From positions 1 to 21,540 of the forward strand of contig CAZHBB010000046.1 in NCBI GenBank assembly GCA_964530185.1: a stretch of DNA of 21,540 nucleotides, read 5' to 3'. Each line of letters opens with the position of its first letter. Within the stretch, counting starts at the first letter, position 1. Under the pieces are notes generated by a model. It did no database searches, was not told where the DNA came from, and was given only the letters and a program-made list of their open reading frames with translations. The DNA comes from PWVB01 sp964530185 (lineage in GTDB: Bacteria > Chloroflexota > Anaerolineae > B4-G1 > SLSP01). A program made the translations under genes and the position numbers. Positions 1-7,794 of the stretch are shown piece after piece.

Positions 1-60
1 AGGTCGAGCAGGGCGCCTGTGCTGCGTCTCGCGCTGGAGGTGACCGTCACCAAGAACTAG
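1..60 (+). CDS. possible 3' end of a convergent plus-strand gene (partial, unidentified)
   Basis: Frame 1 is open from the first base to a TAG at 58-60 and reads as 19 codons ending EVTVTKN. Nearly all third positions are G or C, like real genes here. It would be the last 19 residues of a gene entering from the left and converging on the phosphofructokinase gene, the two stop codons sharing the bases CTAG. The fragment is too short to identify, and an open frame of 57 bases is common by chance in GC-rich DNA. If it is not a gene, these bases are simply downstream sequence of the phosphofructokinase gene. Confidence 0.3.
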   Translation, partial: RSSRAPVLRLALEVTVTKN

Positions 61-1346
61 CGATATGCCTGCGGCGTGTACGGCGCCAGTCGTTGCTCGG
101 CGAAGATCGGACGCAGGCGCGCGAAGCGCTGGCGTCCATCCACCAGCGGCACCGCGGGCCAGGCGTCGCCGATGAGCGGGCGCGCGTAGCGTACGAAGTC
201 GTCGGTCACGTCGGTGCGCGAGGGCGCGATCCAGGCCGCGGGGAAGGTGCGCTCGGAGTTGGCCACCAGCTCCAGCGGCACTTTGTCATAGTGCACGGTG
301 TAGGGCATGTCCGACTCGCGCAGGATGGTGGCCATGTAGCCTGACCCCTCCTTGGCGGCAATCTGCACGGCCTTCTGGCCCACGCGATAGGCCTCCTCCA
401 GGTCCACCGTGGAGGCGTAGATCATGGCGTGGCGCTGGTCGGTGCCCGGTACGTTGCCGCGGGCCGCGCCCCGCGCCGCCAGCCCCACCTCGTTAAGCAT
501 GTTGACGACGATCTGCTCCACGGTCAGCTTACTCGACGAAAACATGGTGTGCCCAAAGGCGTCTTTGCGCTCGCCGATGTCGCCCACGTCAAAGCCCTCG
601 CTCACCACCACCAGGGCCCGGCCACGCGCCCGCAGCATGTCGTTGACCCGGTCGGCCAGCGCCTCCAGCGTCAAGCCCGACTCGCGCATGAAGATGAGCA
701 GCGGCATCTCGCGCGCCGGATCGGCCAGCCGGGCCGCCGCCGGGATGAAGCCGATCTTGCGACCCATGGCCTGGATCACCAGCACCGGGTCGGAGGGGCA
801 GGAGCCCGCGTTCTCCTGGTCCGCGTTCTGGATCGTGAGCGCCCAGTAGCGCGCCACGCTGCCATAGCCCGGCGTGTGATCGATCAACTGAAACGCGCTG
901 TCACCCACGTCGTTGTCGATGGTCTTGGGCACGCCAACGGCCACCAGGTCCAGCCCCCGCTCGTGGGCCAGTTGGGCCACCTTGTGGGCCGTGTCCATGG
1001 AGTCGTTGCCGCCGTTGTAGAAGAAGTAGCCGATGTCGTGGGCCTTGAAGACCTCGACGATGCGCTCGAAGTCCTCCTGTTGGTGGGCGCGCAGCTTGTA
1101 GCGGCAGGTGCCAATGGCGCCGGCCGCCGGGGTGGTGCTGAGCAGCGCGATCTCCTCAGCGGGCTGCGCCGAGAGGTCCAGCAGTTCCTCCCTCAGCACG
1201 CCCTCGATGCCGTGGAACCCGGCGTAGAGGGTGCCAAAGGTGTCGGGATAGGCCCGGCAGGCCTCCACCACGCCCCGCAGCGAGGCGTTGATCACCGGCG
1301 TGGGCCCGCCGGACTGGGCCACGATGACGTTCTTGGGTCGGGACAT
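57..1346 (-). CDS. pfp: 6-phosphofructokinase, pyrophosphate-dependent type
   Basis: This 429-residue protein phosphorylates fructose 6-phosphate to fructose 1,6-bisphosphate in the cytoplasm, probably with pyrophosphate as the phosphoryl donor. Visible motifs are an N-terminal QSGGPTPVIN loop (residues 11-20), NGGNDS (111-116), PKTIDND (140-146), MGR (194-196) and SEGFD (249-253). Classical ATP enzymes have Gly after the GGD aspartate and lack the Lys of PKTIDND. Asp at the glycine position together with that Lys is the established signature of PPi-dependent enzymes, which work reversibly. The ATG start has a GGAGGAG ribosome site about 7 bases upstream. It is the last gene of the operon, 24 bp after gnd, and may return fructose 6-phosphate from the pentose phosphate cycle to glycolysis. 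Donor specificity is inferred from motifs only. Confidence 0.9.
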   Translation of the reverse strand: MSRPKNVIVAQSGGPTPVINASLRGVVEACRAYPDTFGTLYAGFHGIEGVLREELLDLSAQPAEEIALLSTTPAAGAIGTCRYKLRAHQQEDFERIVEVFKAHDIGYFFYNGGNDSMDTAHKVAQLAHERGLDLVAVGVPKTIDNDVGDSAFQLIDHTPGYGSVARYWALTIQNADQENAGSCPSDPVLVIQAMGRKIGFIPAAARLADPAREMPLLIFMRESGLTLEALADRVNDMLRARGRALVVVSEGFDVGDIGERKDAFGHTMFSSSKLTVEQIVVNMLNEVGLAARGAARGNVPGTDQRHAMIYASTVDLEEAYRVGQKAVQIAAKEGSGYMATILRESDMPYTVHYDKVPLELVANSERTFPAAWIAPSRTDVTDDFVRYARPLIGDAWPAVPLVDGRQRFARLRPIFAEQRLAPYTPQAYR

Positions 1347-1370
1347 GTCAGCTCCTCCAGTGGATCAGTC

Positions 1371-2798
1371 TCACGCCGCTGGCGGCGTGTCCATATCCTG
1401 CCACACGGTGTGGAACGAGCCCTCGCGGTCGATGCGCCGGTAGGTGTGGGCCCCGAAGTAGTCGCGCTGGGCCTGGGTCAGGTTGGCGGGCAAGCGGGCG
1501 CTGCGGTAGGCGTCGAAGTAGCCCAGCGCCGAGGCGAAGGCTGGCACGGGCACGCCAGCCGCGGCCGCCGCGCGCACCACCTGGCGCAGGGCGTCCTGAT
1601 AGGCGACCACGGCCCCGCCCAGCTTCTCGTCCAGCAGCAGGTTGGGCAGCTCGGGCTCGCGGGCAAAGGCGGCCCGGATGTCCTCCAGCAGCGCGGCGCG
1701 GATGATACAGCCGCCGCGCCAGATGCGGGCGATGTCCCCGTACTGCAGGCCATAGCCGTACTCGGCGCTGGCCACCCGCAGCAGGGCGAAGCCCTGGGCG
1801 TAGGCGCAGACCTTGGCGGCGTAGAGCCCACGGCGCAGTGTCTCGATGAAGGCCTGCCGGCCGCCGTCGTAGGCCGGCGTGGGGCCACTGAGCAGGCCGG
1901 AGGCGCGCACGCGCTCGGCCTTGTAGGCCGAGATGATGCGGGCCTCCACCGCCGCGTTGATGGTGGGCGTGGGCGCCCCCACATCCAGCGCGTCCTGCGA
2001 GGTCCATTTGCCGGTGCCCTTCTGCTTGGCCTCGTCCAGGATCAGATCCACCAGCGGCTGCCCGGTCTCCTCGTCCACTTTGGCGAAGATGTGGGCCGTG
2101 ATCTCGATCAGGTAGGAGGCCAGCTCGCCCTCGTTCCACTGGGCGAACACGTCGTGCAACTGGGCGGCCGAAAGGCCCAGCGCGCGGTGCAGCAGGTCGT
2201 AGGCCTCGGCGATGAGCTGCATGTCGGCGTATTCGATGCCGTTGTGCACCATCTTGACGTAGTGGCCAGCGCCCCGCGGGCCGATGTAGGTGACGCAGGG
2301 TTCACCCTGCACCCTGGCGGCGATGGCCTCGAAGATGGGGCGCACGTGCTCCCAGGCCTCCCGCTGGCCGCCGGGCATCATGGCGGGGCCCCACAGCGCC
2401 CCGTACTGCCCGCCGCTGACGCCTGTGCCCAGGTAGTGAATGCCCTGCGGCTCTAACGCCGCGGCGCGTCGTTCGGTGTCCTTGAAGTGCGAGTTGCCGC
2501 CATCGACCAGCAGATCCCCCGGCTCCAGCATCCCCTGGATGTCGGCGATGACCGCGTCCACGGGCTTACCGGCCGGGACCATCATCATGATCTTGCGAGG
2601 CCGCGCCAGGGCCGCCACAAAGTCCCCCAGGGTGGTGAGGCCCAGCAGTCGTTGGCCGTCGTGGGCCTGAAAGGCAGCCACTTTGTCCGGGTCCAGGTCG
2701 TATCCGGCGACGCGGAACCCGTGCCGCGCCATGTTGCGTGCCAGCATCTGGCCCATCACCCCCAGGCCGATGATGCCGATCTCTGCCTGTCCAGCCAT
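1371..2798 (-). CDS. gnd: 6-phosphogluconate dehydrogenase (decarboxylating), long form
   Basis: This 475-residue enzyme oxidatively decarboxylates 6-phosphogluconate to ribulose 5-phosphate. The Rossmann loop GLGVMG is at 11-16, SGG at 128-130, and the catalytic helix KMVHNGIEY at 182-190 supplies Lys182, Asn186, Glu189 and Tyr190. KGTGKWTSQ follows, and the C-terminal QRDYFGAHTY stretch carries the Arg and His that reach into the partner subunit's active site. Length fits the classical dimeric form of about 470 residues. Two features are unusual. The end of beta strand 2 reads YDLDPDK, with Asp34 where NADP enzymes have an Asn-Arg pair, which suggests NAD preference. The usual GGEEGA segment reads GGQYGA at 129-134. 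An AAAGGAG site precedes the ATG. Its neighbours are pfp (24 bp downstream) and a Gfo/Idh oxidoreductase (35 bp upstream). Confidence 0.95.
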   Translation of the reverse strand: MAGQAEIGIIGLGVMGQMLARNMARHGFRVAGYDLDPDKVAAFQAHDGQRLLGLTTLGDFVAALARPRKIMMMVPAGKPVDAVIADIQGMLEPGDLLVDGGNSHFKDTERRAAALEPQGIHYLGTGVSGGQYGALWGPAMMPGGQREAWEHVRPIFEAIAARVQGEPCVTYIGPRGAGHYVKMVHNGIEYADMQLIAEAYDLLHRALGLSAAQLHDVFAQWNEGELASYLIEITAHIFAKVDEETGQPLVDLILDEAKQKGTGKWTSQDALDVGAPTPTINAAVEARIISAYKAERVRASGLLSGPTPAYDGGRQAFIETLRRGLYAAKVCAYAQGFALLRVASAEYGYGLQYGDIARIWRGGCIIRAALLEDIRAAFAREPELPNLLLDEKLGGAVVAYQDALRQVVRAAAAAGVPVPAFASALGYFDAYRSARLPANLTQAQRDYFGAHTYRRIDREGSFHTVWQDMDTPPAA

Positions 2799-2833
2799 CT
2801 TCGCTGCTCCTTTCTGTCCTTAGGGGCGACCCT

Positions 2834-3985
2834 CTACATGAACGAGTCACCCATATCGACCTCAACCTCCTCCCGGGTCTCCTTCTTGAAGGAGGAGGTC
2901 GCGATCAGCCGCTTCAACTCGGCCTCATACGCTGCGCTGTCCAGCGGGAGATCCACCGGATGCCCTTTGAGCGATGAGAAGAGCATGGCGTTGGCCAGCT
3001 CCACCGAGTGGATGCCCTCCTCGGCCGGCGCGATGAGGGGCTCGCCGTCCAGGATGGCGGCGGCGAAGTTGCGCAGCACCTCGGCGTGTTGCCCGCCATG
3101 CCCCTGTACCGGGATCTCCACGTGCCACACCGGGGGCTTGGCGAAGGAGGCCTTGCTGGTGCGCAGGAACTCGGTCGCTGGGATCTCGTTGCGGATGTAG
3201 AGCAGACGGTCGTCCTCCAGTACCAGCTTTCCCTGGTCCCCGGCGATCTCCAGCCGGTTGGTGCCCGGCGCCTCGCCAGTGGAGGCCACGAAGAGACCCG
3301 TGGCTCCCTCGGGGTAGACCATGTAGGCCGTCACCTCGTCCTCCACCTCGATGTTGTGACGCTTGCCCAGGTCGCAGAACCCCCGCACCTGCAGCGGCAT
3401 GCCGACGATCCACTGCAGCAGGTCAAGGTTGTGGGGGCACTGGTTCAACAGCACACCGCCGCCCTCGCCGGCCCAGGTGGCGCGCCATCCGCCGGAGTCA
3501 TAGTAGGCCTGCGTGCGGAACCAGGCGGTGATGATCCAGGTGATGCGGAAGAGCTTACCCAGCTCACCCGAGCGCACCAACTGGCGGATCTTCTGGAAAT
3601 AGGGGTCCGTGCGCATGTTGAACATGGCGGCAAAGACCAGGCTTTTGTCCGTGTGGGCCGCGATCAGCCGCTCGCAGTCCGCCTTGTGCACCGAGATGGG
3701 CTTCTCCACCAGCACGTGGTGCCCTGCGTTGAGCGCCGCGATGCCGATGGTGGTGTGGGCGTAGTGCGGGGTGGCGATGATCACCGCATCGCACACGTGG
3801 TCGGCCAGCAGCTTGTCCGAATCAAAATACGCCTTGACGCCATAGCGTTCGGCGGCTGCTTTGGCCTTCTCCGGTACGATGTCGTACACCGCCGCCAGCT
3901 CCACCCGTGGTTCCTTCTCGATGTTCGCCAGGTGCAGGGTACCGATATTGCCCAAGCCAATGACCGCGATCTTCACTTTCTCCAT
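2834..3985 (-). CDS. Gfo/Idh/MocA family oxidoreductase
   Basis: This 383-residue NAD(P)-dependent sugar or polyol dehydrogenase has the family's two domains. The N-terminal Rossmann fold starts IAVIGLGNIGTLH (residues 6-18). The EKP motif at 94-96 holds the Lys that contacts cofactor and substrate. The C-terminal alpha/beta domain has the GGGVLLNQCPHNLDLL block at 175-190, in which His185 and Asp188 match the family's HxxD catalytic pair. Asp35 at the end of beta strand 2 favours NAD. The ATG has an AAGGAGG site 8 bases upstream. It lies 30 bp after the LarA-like gene and 35 bp before gnd, so a sugar-acid or aldose substrate linked to that pathway is plausible. The family is too broad for the exact substrate to be named from sequence. 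Confidence 0.85.
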   Translation of the reverse strand: MEKVKIAVIGLGNIGTLHLANIEKEPRVELAAVYDIVPEKAKAAAERYGVKAYFDSDKLLADHVCDAVIIATPHYAHTTIGIAALNAGHHVLVEKPISVHKADCERLIAAHTDKSLVFAAMFNMRTDPYFQKIRQLVRSGELGKLFRITWIITAWFRTQAYYDSGGWRATWAGEGGGVLLNQCPHNLDLLQWIVGMPLQVRGFCDLGKRHNIEVEDEVTAYMVYPEGATGLFVASTGEAPGTNRLEIAGDQGKLVLEDDRLLYIRNEIPATEFLRTSKASFAKPPVWHVEIPVQGHGGQHAEVLRNFAAAILDGEPLIAPAEEGIHSVELANAMLFSSLKGHPVDLPLDSAAYEAELKRLIATSSFKKETREEVEVDMGDSFM

Positions 3986-4015
3986 AGGTCATGCCTCCTT
4001 GATACTCCCAGAGTC

Positions 4016-5287
4016 TCAGTCGCTTTCCCCGCGTGGCCGCAGGCGATAGAGCTGCTCACCGGCCCGGGGGATCACCAGGATGCCCTCGTCCTCACGTCCC
4101 TGCCACGCCCCGATATCAATGGATGCAGGGTCCAGGTATCCCAGGTTCACCGCCTCGCACCGCTCCCGCGGGATGCCCGTCGCCAGGGTGACGCGGATGC
4201 GGGGCCGCTCCACGCCGGTCTCCGCGTCGTAAGTCCCCACACCCCGCAGGTGGGTGGAATGCGCCAGGACGCCCCAGGGCCTGTCCTTGAAGCGGTCCCA
4301 CTGCTTGACGAAGTAATCGCGCACGTGGTAGCCGATCTCGTCCAGGATCTTGCCGTGGGTATAGGAGATCTCGTCGATGCGCGGGGCGTAGATGATTACC
4401 TCGCCGCCGTCCTCGACGATGGGCTCGACTTTGTACATGCCCTTGGCCGCCGTCCAGATGTCGTCGTAGAGGTCTGGCATCACCGAGAGCACGCGCTTGA
4501 AGCGGTGCTCTACATAGTGGATGTGATAGTGTTGGGAGAGCGCCACGGCGTCCCGCCAGGCCTCTTTGGTGTCGCCCACGAAGAGGCCGGCCAGCCCCTC
4601 ATGGGTCACCACCATGTTGCAGAAGAGCTGCGGTGTGTCGATGAGGGCGGCGGCACGGTCGATGACGTCGCGCACCGGCGTGTCGGGGTGGCCGATGATG
4701 GCCATGCTGGTCATCAGGGCCCCCAGCCAGTGGGTAAAGTTGATGACCTCATCCCCTGAGACGCCGGGGAAAAAGTATTTCGTCCCACCGGAGAAACCGA
4801 CCACCTCGTGGGGGAAGACCGGCCCACAGACGATCACCTGATCGGCCTCCAACACCCGCCGGTTGACGGTCACTGGCACGTCCATCACCAGCATACCGTG
4901 GGTGATCTGTTCAATCTCGGACTGGGGAATGACCCCCACCGTGGTGAACGTCTCGGGCAGGTCCCAACGGTGGTTCATGAGACCAATGTCGCGGTAGCGA
5001 GTGGCTCGTTCCTCGGGGGTGATGCCTACCCGCCGACACAGCGCCTCCTCCGACATCAGAGGATGGGTGCCCAGGGCTACCAGAAAGTCAAGCTGGGCGG
5101 CCCGGGGGGCCAGTCGTTCGACCAACAGGCGGAACATCAGCGGCATGGGGGCCGTCCGCGTGCTGTCGGGGATGACGACGACCACGCGCTGGCCGTCGAG
5201 GGCCACCTGATCCAACGCTTCGGTCAGAATGCGTGCTACCTCTTCCTCGGTCAGGAAGCGGTCCTTGTAGCCAATGCCTACGTTCAT
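4016..5287 (-). CDS. larA: LarA-like nickel-pincer hydroxyacid racemase/epimerase (DUF2088)
   Basis: This 423-residue protein belongs to the lactate racemase family, which uses the nickel-pincer nucleotide cofactor to invert 2-hydroxyacid centres by hydride transfer. DSTR is at 41-44, GTHPLM at 73-78, and NHRWDL contains His106. HEVVGFSGGTK has His160 and Lys170, and THW has His186. The spacings 160-170-186 equal those of His174, Lys184 and His200 in Lactobacillus LarA, and His106 fits catalytic His108, so the active site looks complete. Family members act on lactate, malate, phenyllactate or gluconate. Location in a hexuronate operon beside gnd suggests a sugar acid, for example mannonate/gluconate, but that is inference. 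The cofactor genes larB, larC and larE are not in this window and must lie elsewhere if the enzyme is active. A GGAGG site lies 4-5 bases before the ATG. Confidence 0.88.
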   Translation of the reverse strand: MNVGIGYKDRFLTEEEVARILTEALDQVALDGQRVVVVIPDSTRTAPMPLMFRLLVERLAPRAAQLDFLVALGTHPLMSEEALCRRVGITPEERATRYRDIGLMNHRWDLPETFTTVGVIPQSEIEQITHGMLVMDVPVTVNRRVLEADQVIVCGPVFPHEVVGFSGGTKYFFPGVSGDEVINFTHWLGALMTSMAIIGHPDTPVRDVIDRAAALIDTPQLFCNMVVTHEGLAGLFVGDTKEAWRDAVALSQHYHIHYVEHRFKRVLSVMPDLYDDIWTAAKGMYKVEPIVEDGGEVIIYAPRIDEISYTHGKILDEIGYHVRDYFVKQWDRFKDRPWGVLAHSTHLRGVGTYDAETGVERPRIRVTLATGIPRERCEAVNLGYLDPASIDIGAWQGREDEGILVIPRAGEQLYRLRPRGESD

Positions 5288-5311
5288 CTTGCCTCCGATC
5301 CTCCGACTCCC

Positions 5312-6595
5312 TCACTGGCGGATATGCATATCGCCGACCACGACCCATTTGTAGGTCGTCAGTGCCTCCAGGCCCATGGGGCCACGGGCGTGCAGCTTTT
5401 GGGTGCTGATGGCGACCTCGGCGCCCAGCCCGAACTCGCCGCCGTCGTTGAAGCGGGTGCTGGCGTTCACGAACACCGCCGAGGCGTCGATCTCGTTGAT
5501 GAAGCGAGTGATGTGGCGCCAGTCGTTGGAGAGGATGCCGTCGGAGTGCTGGGTGCTGTGCTCCTGGATGTGGGCGATGGCCTCGTCCAGGCCGTCGACC
5601 ACCTTGACGCCCAGGATCAGGGCCAGCCACTCCTGATCGAAGTCCTCCGGCCCGGCCTCCACGACCCAGGCGAGGTCACACCCCTGGAGGATCTCCCATG
5701 CCTCGCCGGCCGCGCGGATCTCGACGCCGCAAGCCCCCAACCGCTGCGCCACCTTGGGCAGGAAGGAAGCGGCGATGTCGCGGTGGACCAGGAGTGTGTC
5801 CAGGGCGTTGCACACGCTGGGGCGTTGGACCTTGGCGTTTTCGATGACGTCCAGGGCGCGCTCCAGGTCCGCCGAGGGCTCCACATAGAGGTGACAGATG
5901 CCCAGACCGCCCGTGATCACCGGGATGGTGCTGGTCTCGCGACACAGCTTGTGCAGCCCGGCCCCGCCACGGGGGATGATCATGTCCACATAGCGGTCCA
6001 GGCGCAGCAACTGCGTGACCAGCGCCCGGTCGGGGTTCTCAATGTACTGCACGGCGTCCACCGGCACGGCCGTCTCCGCCAGGGCCTGGCGGATCACCTT
6101 CACCAGGGCGATGTTGCTGCGCAGGGTCTCGCTGCCCCCGCGCAGGATGACCGCGTTGCCGGTCTTGAGCGACAGGGTCGCGATGTCCACCGTCACGTTG
6201 GGCCGTGCCTCGTAGATCACGCCCAACACGCCGATGGGGGTGCGGCGGCGTCCGACGCGCAGGCCATTGGGGAGCACGCGCTCGTCGATCACCGCGCCCA
6301 CCGGATCGGGCAGGGCGATAACCTTTCGTGTGCTGGTGGCCAGCTTGCGCATCCGGGCCTCATCCAGCATGAGGCGATCGAGCATTGCCTCGCTCAGCCC
6401 TGCCGCGCGGCCATCGGCGATGTCCCGGGCGTTCTGCGCCAGCACCGTGGGGGTCTCTGCCTCCAGCGCAGCGGCGATGGCCTCCAACGCGGCGTTCTTC
6501 TGGTCCGTCGTCAGCGTCGCCAGGATGCGGCTGGCAGCTCTGGCCCTCTGCCCGATGGCTTCCAGATCCACTGTCCCTTTGTCCCTGTTCTTCAT
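5312..6595 (-). CDS. proA: glutamate-5-semialdehyde dehydrogenase (gamma-glutamyl phosphate reductase)
   Basis: This 427-residue NADPH-dependent enzyme is the second in proline synthesis: it reduces L-glutamyl 5-phosphate to glutamate 5-semialdehyde. The start chosen is the ATG of MKNRDKGTV, because an AAGGAGG site sits 4 bases upstream. An in-frame start 12 codons earlier has no such site. Family blocks include GVIYEARPNVTVD, LKTGNAVILRGGSE, the PRGG loop and the catalytic Cys262 in QRPSVCNALDT. The C-terminal segment GLGAEVAISTQKLHARGP is canonical, and length matches E. coli ProA (417). It follows proB by 37 bp and precedes the LarA-like gene by 24 bp. I see no missing residue that would suggest another substrate. 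Confidence 0.95.
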   Translation of the reverse strand: MKNRDKGTVDLEAIGQRARAASRILATLTTDQKNAALEAIAAALEAETPTVLAQNARDIADGRAAGLSEAMLDRLMLDEARMRKLATSTRKVIALPDPVGAVIDERVLPNGLRVGRRRTPIGVLGVIYEARPNVTVDIATLSLKTGNAVILRGGSETLRSNIALVKVIRQALAETAVPVDAVQYIENPDRALVTQLLRLDRYVDMIIPRGGAGLHKLCRETSTIPVITGGLGICHLYVEPSADLERALDVIENAKVQRPSVCNALDTLLVHRDIAASFLPKVAQRLGACGVEIRAAGEAWEILQGCDLAWVVEAGPEDFDQEWLALILGVKVVDGLDEAIAHIQEHSTQHSDGILSNDWRHITRFINEIDASAVFVNASTRFNDGGEFGLGAEVAISTQKLHARGPMGLEALTTYKWVVVGDMHIRQ

Positions 6596-6599
6596 GATA

Positions 6600-6605
6600 C
6601 CTCCT
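6600..6605 (-). promoter_or_regulatory. Shine-Dalgarno site deciding the proA start
   Basis: On the minus strand this reads AGGAGG, preceded by AA, and ends 4 bases before the ATG at 6595. It favours that ATG over the upstream in-frame codon at 6631, which lies only a few bases from the proB stop and has no comparable site. Confidence 0.75.
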
Positions 6606-6632
6606 TTCCCATCTGTCGGTGGTTGCCACACC

Positions 6633-7775
6633 TCATAGCAAGATCAGGTCATTGCGATGAATGGCCACATTGCCATAGGTGTATCCAAGCACCGCCTGAA
6701 TCTCATCCGAGTGGCAGCCGACGATGCGCTGCAGGTCCTCACTGGCATAGCGCACGATCCCGCGCGCCACCTCGCGCCGGGCGATCTCTCCGTCCCCCTG
6801 CACCACGACGGGGACGGTGTCGCCGCGCTCGAAGGTGCCGTGGACGGCCACGATGCCCGCCGGCAGAAGGCTGCTCCCCCCATGCCGCAATGCCCGGGCG
6901 GCGCCCTGATCGATCTCAATGTAGCCGCTATTCACCGCGCCGGCCAGGATCCACCGCTTGCGGTTTTCGGGCGGGCTCTCCTGGGCCAGGAAGCGTGTGC
7001 CCAGGGCTTCCCCTGCCACGATCCGGGGGATGACATCGGGCTCGCCGCCATAGGCGATGACCACCTCGATGCCGGCCCGCCGTGCCGTCGCCGCGGCCTC
7101 GAGCTTAGTCACCATGCCGCCGACCCCCAGGCCACTCTGGCTCCCACCTGCCAGGGCCCACAGGTGAGCATCGATCTCGTGCACCTCGTGGATCAGTTGA
7201 GCGTTGGGGTCCTGGCGCGGGTCGGCGGTGTAGAGGCCCTGCTGATCCGTGAGCAGGATCAACAGGTTGGCGTTCGCCAGCACGGCCACCAGGGCCGACA
7301 GGTTGTCGTTGTCGCCGATCTTGATCTCGTCCGTGGCCACGGCGTCGTTCTCGTTGATGATGGGAATGATGGCATAGCTGAGGAGCGTTTGCAGGGTGTC
7401 CTGGGCGTTCAGGAAGCGGCCCCGGCTGGCGATGTCGCCGTGGGTGAGCAGGATCTGGCCCACGGTCACCCCGTAGATCTCGAAGAACTGCTCCCACATG
7501 AGCATGAGTCGGCTCTGACCGATGGCCGCCAGCATCTGTTTGACCGCCACTGTGGCAGGCAAGTCAGGACGGCCCAGCCGCTCCCGTCCCGCCGCAATCG
7601 CGCCGGAGCTGCACAGCACCACCTCGTAACCCTGGCGGTGGAGGTCAGCACACTGCCGCGCCAGGTCCACCATCCGGGGTGGGTTCAGACGCTGCGTGCC
7701 CGCCGTCAGGACACTCGTCCCGACCTTGACGACCACTCGCTCGTTTGCACGCGGCCCGGTTGATGATCTAGACAT
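6633..7775 (-). CDS. proB: glutamate 5-kinase with C-terminal PUA domain
   Basis: This 380-residue enzyme phosphorylates glutamate with ATP to make glutamyl 5-phosphate, the first and usually feedback-controlled step of proline synthesis. The amino-acid kinase domain (about 12-260) shows VVKVGTSVLT, the SSGAIAAGRERLG loop, IINENDAVA and IGDNDNLSA (the glutamate and Mg-ATP site), and GLGVGGMVTKLEAA. The PUA domain occupies about 285-375, so this is the full-length form found in E. coli (367). The ATG has a weak TAAGGA site about 4 bases upstream. It sits 19 bp after the HAD gene and 37 bp before proA in an otherwise sugar-acid operon. The conserved glutamate-site residues argue that it is an ordinary glutamate kinase. 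Confidence 0.95.
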   Translation of the reverse strand: MSRSSTGPRANERVVVKVGTSVLTAGTQRLNPPRMVDLARQCADLHRQGYEVVLCSSGAIAAGRERLGRPDLPATVAVKQMLAAIGQSRLMLMWEQFFEIYGVTVGQILLTHGDIASRGRFLNAQDTLQTLLSYAIIPIINENDAVATDEIKIGDNDNLSALVAVLANANLLILLTDQQGLYTADPRQDPNAQLIHEVHEIDAHLWALAGGSQSGLGVGGMVTKLEAAATARRAGIEVVIAYGGEPDVIPRIVAGEALGTRFLAQESPPENRKRWILAGAVNSGYIEIDQGAARALRHGGSSLLPAGIVAVHGTFERGDTVPVVVQGDGEIARREVARGIVRYASEDLQRIVGCHSDEIQAVLGYTYGNVAIHRNDLILL

Positions 7776-7794
7776 TGATCCTTAGCTCTCTTCT

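Noticed and set aside
1348..2139. Minus-strand frame of 263 codons overlapping gnd
   Set aside because: Off-frame shadow of gnd, with Arg/Gly/Ala-rich low-complexity product and no motif.
429..2456. Long plus-strand open frame of 675 codons opposite pfp and gnd
   Set aside because: It is the antisense shadow of two strongly conserved genes in GC-rich DNA. It spans both genes and the gap between them, and its product is rich in His, Gly, Val and Arg with no recognisable domain.
3008..7033. Long plus-strand frames at 3008-4759 and 4808-7033
   Set aside because: Same reason: they lie opposite the Gfo/Idh, LarA-like, proA and proB genes, cross gene borders and show no family motifs.
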